Source: Branchiostoma lanceolatum
Lineage: Eukaryota; Chordata; Leptocardii; Amphioxiformes; Branchiostomatidae
NCBI RefSeq assembly: GCF_035083965.1
Contig: NC_089738.1
Span: 4,239,398 to 4,303,397, forward strand
DNA: 64,000 nt
Reading direction: 5' to 3'
Part shown: positions 1 to 11,000 of the stretch, one piece after another
Layout: each line of letters starts with the position of its first letter
Position numbering within the stretch: the first letter of the stretch is position 1
Notes under the pieces: generated by a model
What the model was told of the DNA's origin: nothing
The model's input: the letters and a program-made list of their open reading frames with translations, nothing else
Database searches by the model: none
Program-made: the position numbers and the translations under genes

Positions 1-466
1 ATTGTGTTTAGGAGAAGAAATCTTGTTGACGACAATTATACAATATCTACAGGTATTAGCTTTACAAGAAAGAGCTGAAGTTTAAAGAATGTTGTCTTGC
101 CTTAAAGCAAACTAGAGAATTCCTAAAACACTATGAGGAACACATAAAGGTAAAAAGAATGCATGCAGTTGGAAAGCCATTAATCTACTAACAACTTGAT
201 CAAAACGCCAGTGTTGACAAACAATGCTTCAGATTAGTACTTGAACACTGATACCAAAAAGTGAACCAACAATTATTCTAAGTAAATTGAAGGATCCTCG
301 TTGTATCGATCCATTGATGAATTTCTTAATATTTGCAGCTCAGTTGACATTTCTGGTCAGTAAAACTAAAAGGAGAAAGTTAGTTGACATCAATACTGGA
401 TGCCTGCAAACGTCATCATAAACAGCAAAGATGTTGACTTGGGAGAACTGTGAACTGCCTACACAC

Positions 467-3222
467 CTTGGACATTCCTCCTCCATTCCTGAATACAAAC
501 CAACTTGCCTCTTTCTTTCCTGGCTCTTCCCTCGTCTGTGTGAGCCTCGTCCAGAGGTGTTTCCACTTGTCAAATCTGAATTAGGCTCGACTTCAGACCT
601 GTGACAAACAAGAAAGACACTTCTGTTTGAGTTGTCCTGACTTAGTGAATAAACATGCGTCAAAACATTACCTGGATTTTATACCACCTATCACCAATAG
701 TCAATTCTAAAACGATTAATTTTTGTCAAGCATTATTGTTTAAATCAAATCTCACCTGTCAATCTTTATCAATACATTCATGTAGACATGAGAAGGATTC
801 AATTATGTCCACAATTTGTATGCCAAGAAAAATTTAAAATTATCAGCATGACTTGCAAATATTACACCATACATATACGTTATGTATACATGTATAGCAA
901 TCAATATGGGATATATTGTATGCAACATGTTATAGATTCATTGTGAGAAGTCTATACTGCCCACAGTTCAGTCTCACAGACTGCAGGCCCTGACACTTCA
1001 TATTGCTCTAGCACGCTGTCACAGCACACAGTTAGAATGAACATGTGTGCTGTTATGTGACTTGGTGTGATCGTAATCACGCCATGCATGCAACTTGACA
1101 ACTTTTGGCTTCAAGGGAGAGACATTTTCAAATGCCTCGCCCCTGATGTGTCGCCAAAAAGAAAAAACGCCTATGCCCCTGATGTGTTACCAAAAAGAAA
1201 AAAAATATAGAGAGATCTAAGATGTTTCATGATTACAGGGTGTACATTGCATTAATTACAGACCTTCCAGTCACAGTGATGCTTGTGGCCCAGTGGGATA
1301 CACACCCAAGGGATGGGTCCTTTCACTGTGTAATTACTGATAATCACCTTTCTGGCCATGATTCACTACTAATAATACCTCACAGTCAGCAAATGCAGAC
1401 AGGTCCTAACAATAGCAACTAGAACCTTGCCAAATTGATATTAGCACTGTGATGGCTACTGACCTTTCATTATCATGATATTAAAGTCATTCATAAAATG
1501 CCTTCTAGGACTGATTTTTTATAATCCTTGACCAACGGTGTGTAGATAATCGTTACCTTTTAGAAAGTTGACTTTGCATTCTTGACTATATGCTGCATTC
1601 ATGCATTGTGCAGCTGAATAACATTGCCATGCTGACCTATCAAAACTAACATGTCTATCAAAATTCTGTATTCCTGCACTGATATTTTGTTATATGGGAT
1701 CAGTTTACCATTTCATCAAACATTGAATTGTCTCACTGTCATCACAGTTGCCTTGGCTAAGCTGGTACAATAAAAACAAGAGTTCCATGACCTCATATCT
1801 CCATGAACAAGTCTATTCATGCAAATGACTTACACATTTGCATAAGATATGCTTGGTCATAAACACCTTTATCTAACTTTCATGTTGCAATATTGACAGT
1901 CCTATAATTTTCCAATTAGATGAATGATCGTGTTTTGCATTAATTATGCAAATTAGGAACTTTATTTGCATAATTGGTATCTGTTGATGCTCCACTTTCC
2001 ATAAACTACATGTTACATATATTTGACTTTTGAGTCTGATAATGGAAAACACTGCAAATATAGATTTTCCTCATTAGCTATGCAAATTAAGTCCCAATTA
2101 GCATAATTTGCACTTCATTATGTATATCTCTGTCTAAGCTACCTGCATACTAAGTATCATATTGACAGTCCTATAATTTTCCAATTAGATGAGATATGGT
2201 ATTCTGCATTAATTATGCAAATTAGGAATTTATTTGCATAATTGGTATCTGTTGATGATCCACTTTCCATAAACTACCAAGTTACATGTATTTGAGTCGG
2301 ATAATGGAAAACACTGCAAATATAGATTTTCCTCATTAGCTATGCAAATTAAGTCACAATTAACAAGCTATCTGCCACCCAAAAATCAAGACCACAGCAC
2401 GTCCAGGTCAAAAGATACAAAAATTGCAGTTCTGCTGCAGTACCAAGGTCACATACCAGGGGGCCCAAAATCGACCTTAAATTTCGGCTTCACATCACCC
2501 GCCCACATCCCAAATATCATTGTAATCCATCAAGAGGTTCTTGAGTTATGCTGACTGGAGTGGTGCGGAAACACAAACATACACACACACATACACACAC
2601 ACAGACAGACACACCCAAAACAATATCTCCATTTTTCATGGAGATAACAATAGAATACATTTATTATATATTTCACTGCAAGTGTAATAGTGTACTGTAA
2701 CCCTTGAAATTTTAGTGGATTTTTTCTTGCGGTCACCTCTCTAATGTATTCATACCATACTACAGAATCGTTCCGACCATTAATCATACAGAAGACATCC
2801 ATGCACGCAAAAATTTATATTTCGGTATATCTTACTCTGTATGTTTAGTTTGGTTCATCCTTCCTGACTACGTACATTTCATAATGAAGGCAACTTTCTT
2901 TTTTGCCAAACTTTTTTTTTATTCACACGCTTGCATCAGTTCTGGGTCCCCTGAAGATGTCATCCATATGATCAAATCAACATGGCCTAACTCAAAGCAC
3001 AACAAAAACCTCCTTTCTTCTTCTACCCAAAATCAAATCCCTGCAAAAATAACTGACTGACCTCTTGGAGTTGGCTGGCCCCGACAGGGCACTACTGCTA
3101 CTCCTACTGCTACTGACACTGCTGCTCCGGCTGCTGGTCGACTCGACTCTCCTGGCAACAACTGATGTGCGTGACGACCGCCGCAAAGACCCCCCAGGAT
3201 GGTGACTAGGTTGGTCGGCCAT
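467..3222 (-). CDS. TRIP12: TRIP12 N-terminal coding exons (HECT E3 ubiquitin ligase), partial
   Basis: Two coding exons are visible on the minus strand. Exon 1 runs 3222 to 3062 (ATG at 3222, donor AAGAG|GTCAGT, 53 codons plus 2 bases). Exon 2 runs 598 to 467 (acceptor TTGTCACAG, donor CCAAG|GTGTGT). The phases fit (2 into 1) and the split codon gives Arg. The protein starts MADQPSHHPGGSLRRSSRTS, close to the vertebrate TRIP12 start (PGGSLRRS is shared), and continues as the Ser/Arg-rich disordered N-terminus known for this family. TRIP12 is a large nuclear HECT-type ubiquitin ligase of the UFD pathway; its ARM, WWE and HECT parts would lie beyond the left edge. Divergent orientation with FBXO36, as in vertebrates, supports the call. 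The acceptor of exon 1 is near 3274, so 3223-3274 is 5' UTR. The exon 2 donor is less certain because a GC donor lies slightly upstream. No further exon was recognised in 1-466. Confidence 0.8.
1889..2360. repeat. ~270-bp tandem duplication rich in ATGCAAAT-type words
   Basis: The phrase GACAGTCCTATAATTTTCCA recurs at about 1896 and 2164, and the second copy follows the first through GGATAATGGAAAACACTGCA. Each copy has paired TTATGCAAATTAGG and TTTGCATAATTGG words. It lies in TRIP12 intron sequence. Confidence 0.85.
2360..2640 (+). repeat. Dispersed lancelet-type repeat ending in a CA microsatellite
   Basis: Contains CTGCTGCAGTACCAAGGTCA, GGGGGCCCAAAATCGACCTT and CATCAAGAGGTTCTTGAGTT, then (CA)n. 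Related copies are at about 12315-12420 and 12840-13135 (opposite strand), 21240-21665 and 36225-36375. Confidence 0.7.
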
Positions 3223-3378
3223 AGGCGCAGCTCGCACAAGGGGGCATCCCCTCTACACGTTCAATAGGCTGCAGCTGGAGAGAAGGAAGATTACTCAATA
3301 CTGTAATATTGTGTACATGACATTTTTACCTTTCTTTAAGCCATAGAGCAAAGAGCTAGTATTACTTGCATTCTACTA

Positions 3379-3882
3379 CCGTATTTTCTCGATTTAAGTA
3401 CGCACCCCAATTAAAGTACGCACCCCTGATTTGGGCTAGTTCCAGACAAATTTGCAGAGCTGAAACGTGAAGTCAAAAACCCCAAATAAAGTATGCACCC
3501 CTTCTCCACTGTTCTTGAACACATTTTGAACAGGATAAATCCAAATTTATGGTGTTCCTTCTATTATCTCCGGTCATTTTTCTTATATCAAGGACTTCTA
3601 CATAATGCCATTCCTTAGATTCATAAAAGATTCTCTTGTTTACTCCGCCAGGCTGAGTATTGTCTCTGCAAACTTGAGGATTGCCTATGACAAGTTACAA
3701 ATTGGCAGGTATTGAGCCATGTATTGTTTCACCGCAGCTGGGTTCCTGGTTTGAGGTCCTTTTCCAATTTGTCCTGGCAATAACCTCAAATAAAGCACGC
3801 ACCCTGACTTTAGCAATGGTTTGTGGTGCCTTTTGAATTTTGAAATGTTTAAAAAGTGCGTACTTTATTCGAGGCAATACGG
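3379..3882. mobile_element. Tc1/mariner-type MITE, 504 bp
   Basis: Terminal inverted repeats (CCGTATTTTCTCGATTTAAG against CCGTATTGCCTCGAATAAAG, continuing TACGCAC) are flanked by TA at 3377-3378 and 3883-3884. No transposase. It lies between TRIP12 exons. Confidence 0.85.
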
Positions 3883-6800
3883 TATGTCCTAAGCAACAAT
3901 TTCTTGGAGCCCATCCCTCTCCTTTTACCACATCTACCTTTTAAAATTTTTTACCTTCCCAACCGAAGTCAGGGTCAGGTCAACGGCTAGGTTGATGGCA
4001 GAAAGTTTACAATGTGTCAAGTGCATTTCCCAAGGATACAATGCCTTGCCCGAGGAATCAAACCTGTGGTCTCTTGACTCAGTGTCTGCCAACCGAACCA
4101 CATGGGTATCAATGCTACCTCACATTTCTAGGATGTTCTACGAAACAAAGTGCCCATAGGAAGCTTTTTAATTGCTAAATGTTCCTTTTAACTGAACCGT
4201 ATTCTCAAGTCAGATTGCTGAAAGAAAGAATGTAAATTTTGATAACGGTGCCTTTACTTCATGGATAATGTTTGGCTTGATAATTTTGATGTTTTTTTCA
4301 AATGGTTTGATAATTTTGATGTTTCTTTCACAATCATATACAATTACAAAACCCCTTATTTTTTCTTATTGGAACATATGTTTACAATAAGGTTTATCTG
4401 ATTTAACTTGCCATAGAAATCACCAGCTTGTTGAGTATAAGCAAAAAGTGCCGAGGTCAAGATCAAACTTACCATTTGACAGTGTCTCATGTATCAAATA
4501 TCTGAGTCTTCCTCATATGATTTCATTGAATACTCCAAAACTCAGACTGAGTCTTTCATCTGAAACTACAGCAAAGTTGAAGCTGCTAACATTGTATACC
4601 AATAGGACTCAAGTCTGTACACAAACATATAAGTTCAGATCGGTCATTCGGGATTACAGATTTTGGTATGGCTCACATTTTGAAAGGCTGGGATATCACA
4701 AATTGTAGTCATGTTTTCATCCGTAAATATTTACGTAGGCAATGACTTAGTTATACTTATAGCAACAAAATATCCCAAACAGCAAACCCTTTACCTTCCA
4801 ATTTAATTTCACAGTTTTAAAGGTGCCCCAATAGCAGCAAATACTGTTCCCTTGTTGACAAGTCATATACCCTTGGGCAAAATCACTTTTCTAGGCTGGG
4901 TCTTTTCATGTTCACTTTGACTTCCGCACCTTAAATTGCCTTGGGACTTGGGTAACATCAGTCTTTTTTTTCAATAGCTACATACAGTACATACATTTAG
5001 CATCCCCAGGTCTTCATGTCAAGTTCACTACTGTATAATTAAACAATCTATTGTTCCTACTATCATTTTAATAGAACATTATGTAGCTCTGTGGACAAAA
5101 TGTAGACTGTGAAATTTCACCTTTAACCAAACAAGCTGTATAATGCTATTGTCTAATTAAATATAATTGGCCTTTAGACTAAAACAGATAGACAGCAGTC
5201 TTGGTAGAATGCACATTTATCAATGAACTGCAAACAATTTTCACCAGCTTTCCCTGTCTTTTCCGAAACAAGTACTTGAAGTAGTTCCACATCAAGACTT
5301 TGGTGACAGTAGTCTGATATTTCCGGATGATTGAACATTTGCCTTTTGAATGGTTGAAGCCAAATGATCCTTGAAACTTTGAAGGCAGGTCCAGCCATGT
5401 CTGGCAGACTGGTATTCCAGCAGCGTCCAACTGTTGGGACATTGCCAAACCACCAAATATGTCCTGAAAATGTTCTAATTTTCAATCCCAAGTCAATACT
5501 TAATGACACATTTTAATCTAACGAAATCCACCTGTGTTAACAATTGTACTACGCTCATGAATTCATCAACATGTTACTTGTACATACTAGTATATGTTTT
5601 GTTAACAATATCAGCCAGACCATCATAAATCTAATACCAGTCCAGCAACATGCTACTTGCTTTATTCTTGCAGAAAAACGTTCGCGGCCGCGCTATAGTT
5701 ACCATACTGCTCCAGTATTGGACAAAAATGTTTGCTGTGGCTTTAAGTTTGCAGTGAAACGGTCGCCGCAAATACAAAGCCACCGCAAACATTTCTGCAT
5801 TTACAGTATCAGTAGTGTTGCTTGAGAGGTCACCATGTACTTTGCATAAATGTCATTTATTTTGTCATACCCAGACTATCCTTCATCACAAAACTGAATA
5901 GTGCCTTTCCAAATCAAAGTGGTGCGTGCATATCTATATCATACACGTATGTGTAAATGTGTGTGCATGCATAAGTCAATATATCATGCATATATTATGC
6001 ATAAATCAATATGCGAGTACATAATGTTTTAGATTGTCAAATGTTCTAAATATGTGCACATACATATAGAAAGTTTCTGGATGTTTTCAACACTTTTTCC
6101 AGCCAGTTGTGTTTATGGAACTCTTTTTTTCCTTAGCATAAGTTATTAATGTTTGCATGTACGTAAATAACACCCTATTGCAATTCTACCAGTCATTGAT
6201 CCAAGGTGATCCATTGATGGTTATGCATTTTATCAATCCAGAAATTAATTATTCATGATGGCCGACCCAAAAAAAGTATCCTCCACACCAACACAAAGTA
6301 AAACATACGTCATCAAAATGGCGGATCCCACCAGCGACCTGTGGCATACAGGTAGTGATCAAGAGGTTGCTTTGAAACCTTACTTATATAGCCCATCCTA
6401 ATCCCTCCACCAAATGCACCTCTTTAGTAACAAAAGCTCCCAACCGAAGCTGAGTACTGTCAGCAAAGTCAAGATCAGATACTTTTGTCATGTTTTAACT
6501 TGGAAGTTGAGATACATTGAAAAGGAGATGTAGAACGTCAACATTGCATATTGAGGCAAACAAACGCCAAAAGCTGCAGTTGATTTTGAGTCAAATTGTG
6601 CCTAAATTTGGCATGACAAAATGTTTTAGCATCAGATAATACTGAGATACATGTACTACTTATTAGGCAATGCTAGGTTGTACACAAATCTTCCTGAAGG
6701 CTGCTAGAAGAGGAAATCATGGTCAACCATCACTCGCTGGTTGGATTTGCCATTTTGATAACGTACCGGTATAGCCTATGCTATAGGTTGCACCCCATGA

Positions 6801-7790
6801 CCAAATAATATTAAGATATATCCACTAGTCACCATGAGACAGAAATCTTTTCAAGTTAGGATCCAACAAATAGGCAACAAATAAAAATTACTATCACAGC
6901 AATACAACACATTCAAAAATTAGGCACCAATTCATAAACTACAATTTATGTAAATCATCTGCAATAAATTGTAGAAATTAAAATTTCCATATCATTATTC
7001 TATACAATTGAACACCTTTAAGCATTCAAGTAATCTGTAAATTCCATACAGATTTATGCTATAGCAGAAAAGGGGTAGATATCGCTCATAATTTCATATT
7101 AAGAATGTGCTAGATGGAAATTGTTCAGACTTGGAAAGCATGCATACATATGACGACATAGAACCCTTTGACCTGTACTGACCCAGATAAATGGACATAC
7201 GTAGCACGTTCACAAAGACCCGACATTTGCGGCTTCTAAATCCATTTTCACACCAAACTGTCCCCCAATAACCTACTGTAGAAAACTAGGCATGTACACC
7301 TACAATTCTAGATCCGTGGAAGCCGTCAAAATGCTGAAAATGGGTGATTTTCTCGGCACAATTGTCAAGGGTTCCTCCGCTTCCAGACAGCCTCTCTTTC
7401 TGTCACATCAGGCCTGCTTGCACCCTTTATATCATAGCTCATTGGGAACTACTTTCACGGTATTACAAGCCGATAATATCATATCAATGCATCGCAGATA
7501 TCAAATCATAATACTGTTACTCAGATTTCGCTACAAACCGCTTCAGGAGGGTGAAATTTGGCCCAAACTGGACGGAATAGCTGGCGATTGTGGAAGATCA
7601 ATTTTCCGGTTCCCTGCGATACCCCTTTGACGAACCCGGATCAATCCGCGGCCCTTATTATCATATCCTTTGGGCCAACATGGCACATTCCTGTCAAATT
7701 ATACTCCCTGAAATCCCCCCTTTTTAAAAATCATCACTCGGGGTCATCATTTCTTCAATTTTAGAGAGAAATGTAACTTTTTCTGGTACC
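3883..7790. other. TRIP12 first intron
   Basis: Intron sequence between the 5' UTR exon and the first coding exon. A TTCGCGGTGG-family foldback lies at about 5690-5815; no other element was defined. ORFs here show no protein-like conservation. Confidence 0.5.
5690..5815. repeat. Foldback repeat, TTCGCGGTGG family
   Basis: ATGTTTGCTGTGGCTTTAAG pairs with a downstream AAGCCACCGCAAACAT, ending TTTACAGTA. Related copies are at about 17957-18165, 31540-31708 and 32880-33062. Confidence 0.65.
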
Positions 7791-7794
7791 TACC

Positions 7795-7960
7795 ATCGAA
7801 CTTGACGAACATCAAAGATGGTACAAAACGCGCAAAGCCTGCTGGGATGAGGAACCTTTGCCTAAAACTCATTTCTGTACTAAAACAAATAAATTAACGC
7901 TCTTAATAAAAAATAAAATCTTAAGAATTAATTATTATAGGAAAGGAAGAATAATCTGAT
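7795..7960 (-). other. TRIP12: Probable 5' UTR exon of TRIP12
   Basis: On the minus strand a strong donor (GATG|GTAGGT) ends at 7795/7794, just upstream of the FBXO36 start. Spliced to the acceptor at 3274 it would give a non-coding first exon, the arrangement known for vertebrate TRIP12. It contains a short upstream ORF starting MFVKFD that closes soon after the splice. The outer limit (about 7960) is a guess; transcript data would be needed to place the start site. Confidence 0.45.
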
Positions 7961-8031
7961 ATGATTTTGATGTAATAATTGTGTTCGCAAGTCTCGACGT
8001 TTCTCGCGCATGACGTGAGATGGCAACCAGT
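7795..8031. promoter_or_regulatory. Divergent TRIP12/FBXO36 promoter region
   Basis: About 240 bp separate the presumed TRIP12 5' UTR exon donor from the FBXO36 start codon, so the two genes must share a compact bidirectional promoter. No TATA box is evident. The FBXO36 side has several CpGs and a TGACGTGAG (CRE-like) motif near 8011. Boundaries are inferred from the gene models. Confidence 0.45.
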
Positions 8032-11000
8032 ATGGCGTCCTTAGTGAGAGATGGAGTGCTGCTGGAGATGGCGGACCAGGCTCCCGCGCCTTCCAAGGAC
8101 TACTGCCAGCTCCTTATCACCACTAAGGAAGTGAGTACGTTTCTTAAGATCTGTGGACCAGAATGATGTATTTTTAAGACACATTCTTCGGCGTAAGCGC
8201 GCTAATTTGGCAGTAGATCGCACCGTCCAACGCCCGCCCTCCCACCTTTTCATTCCCGCCTATAGCGGAAGTTCGAAAATCAAAACAAAGTGCCTACGTG
8301 ACCTGATACGCATTTATGGTCTCGCCGAACATTGTGATAAGTCAACCTTATACTAACATCAGTTGTAGAAATGCCACCTAAAAAGTTCATACAGGCTCAA
8401 ATTTATGATTTATAACGAGTGTTTTATCCATATTGATTTACTTGCAAGTTCAACTGCGCACACGACCATGTTTTAAACACCTGTTCAAACTGTTTTCGAA
8501 ATTGGAGATCCCAAAAGCAAACCTCCCCGATTGTTTCGCTCTAAAGCTTCCTATAGTTTCTAGGTTGGGCACACAAAACTCAAAACACCATTTCATTTTT
8601 ATCAACTTGTTTCATTTTTCATATGTTAACCCCGGCACGTTGTTTATATTTGCTATTACAAACAGAAAGTTCAGCCTCTTGTTTATTTAGGGTCATTTTC
8701 TGCGCTAGTATCTTGCCAAAAACAGTCTGGACTGATTTGTTTTAACCAGTGATATCTTAAACAGAATTTTGTTGTGTCTTGCCTTTTCAACCTTCAGGTA
8801 GTTACCATGGCGACAAGAAAAGGGGTCAACATTCATGACATTACAGTCAAAACCTTTTCATTGTTCTCTTGACATTTGTCTAATGTTATGGGTTGATTGA
8901 TGTTGCGACGGCCGTCCAACATGTCGGCAGTTGTTAAGTTTCCTTTGTTGAAAAGGTCAGCTATATGATGATGTCTTACGTGGTATATGCGCTTCATGTA
9001 TTATGTATTTGTTTTTCTTTTCGAGTGTTAGCAGGTGTTTTTAGAAGAGCATTTCCCAGTGCACATCCTTGCACTTGACTACTGCAGTAATCTTGTTGTG
9101 AAAACAAGGAAAAATGCTGTGTTATGTTTATAGTATAATGTATGAACAAAAGAATTGGTTCAATGAATGTGAAACTTAAGTACGAATGTATATGGTACAA
9201 TGATGTTCAATGGGTTTCATGACGTCTTTACTGAATGTTTTTGGCATCCGGTGTTGACCGGTTCTAGAGCTGTTCGACTTGAGGGTAGACAGGCATTTTG
9301 CATAATGGTTACCTCACACATGGAATGCAACAATATTATGAGCTCACGTTCAAAGCCAACAAAGTAAAGGCAAAAAACTCTTCATTTGTGTTTGCCATTT
9401 CTACACCCCCAGTAATACATGAAATGCTGAAATAAGACAACGGTCACCACAACGTTGTAAATCTGTTTGTATTGTTCTGAAATCTGATAAGCTCTTTGGG
9501 ACAAAGTGACAGTCTTGCCAGGGATATTTTTCTTGAAAAACAGAGCGCTGATGATGCACTCAGATAATCATCTAGAATTGCACAATATTTGTGGGACCAG
9601 TTTATTTGTACACTTGGAAGTACACAAGGAAGTCCTTGCGGACAACCAAAATGTTGACAAACTGTTGTTGACACATACAGAACTGAACAGGCAAGGCATT
9701 GTGTCTGGACTGGCTATGATTTATGGTGTTGTGTAAACTTAAGTGGAGGGCACACAAATGGGGGAGGGGGGTCTCAAGGTCACAGACGGTTCAAGGTCAT
9801 CTACTTAGTGTTTTAGAAGGTGAGGGTATCATAGTGTGTCAGAGTTGACCAAACAATGACTGAAAAGATAATGAAACTTTACAAAATATATGATATCACT
9901 TCTATATGTTAAGGCATAAGATATTGTCACAACGCATTCTTTCTTAATATACTGCTTTCAGCAAAGATACAGGGATGGCTGGATGTTAAAGCCTCACTCT
10001 TAGCAAACTATCAGTACTGAATAATTGTGACTGTCTGTAACTTAACAGTTAGTAGTTACTGACAGTCACATTTCAGTAAGTCAGCTTTACTGTCACTCCT
10101 GTAATATTACTGACAAGTATTAGCTGGTAAGAAAAATTCATGGCTGGCCCCTTGGGTAGCCTACATGTGAGTTATCTTAACTAGACCTTGATGTTGATAA
10201 TTTATTATCATCAATGATATTATTAATAACGAATTCGAAGCAGTGATGTTTTGGATACATCTTTTTTATTTCAGAGTAAGAAATATGATGATGAATGAAT
10301 GAACTTTATTACTCAACATTCGCACATGTATGGCATTAATGATAACCAGATGGTATGTTGAAAGGACCCCTGACCTCCTCCCTTGAACTCTTGAAAAACG
10401 GCCTCGGCCGAAGAGTGTATGTTTTGCATACTTTCAAGGTTAAATAAAGGTTGAAAAAAAAAAAATTAAATCAACAATATTACAAGGCTAAGCTATCCTA
10501 CAATTCTATATATACAGTCAAACCTGTTTGGGCAACCACCAAAATATTGATGATGATGATGTTTTGTCTGCCTCCCTGTCCAGGTGGTCTGGCGCTGGTG
10601 GAAGATCTCCCTGCGGAAGGGCGACGAGAGGAGATGTTTCCCCGGGGAGATCAGAGAATCACACGATGACTTCCTGAATGATGACAAGGTCCAGGGTCAG
10701 TAATTTTCATTCTGAATAGGAGAACTTGGGTAGCCTGGTATCTCAACCTTTTATCACTACCGAGTCTCTTCGTCTAGCCTTGGTGCCATTTGATTACTAC
10801 CGAGGCGCCTAAATTCAGGGTAGTGGGTGTAGGAGCCAGGGTAGCGAGTGTAGGGGCACCGATAGTAATCAGATGCAACCCATCATCATCATCTTGTCGT
10901 GAGAGTGTCACGGATGAACATCAATATTCCTCCTCCTCCAGTCCTCCCTGTCCTCCATTGCTCTCGGTAGTTCTTCTAAATTCCAGCCTGCATCCTCACA

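Noticed and set aside
5174-5509. Minus-strand ORFs of about 90-110 codons with an acceptor-like start, considered as an exon.
   Set aside because: It lies within the TRIP12 first intron, has no fitting donor, and neither frame resembles a known protein.
7292-7764. Overlapping plus-strand ORFs upstream of FBXO36.
   Set aside because: No homology recognised, no splice context, and they fall in TRIP12 intron sequence.
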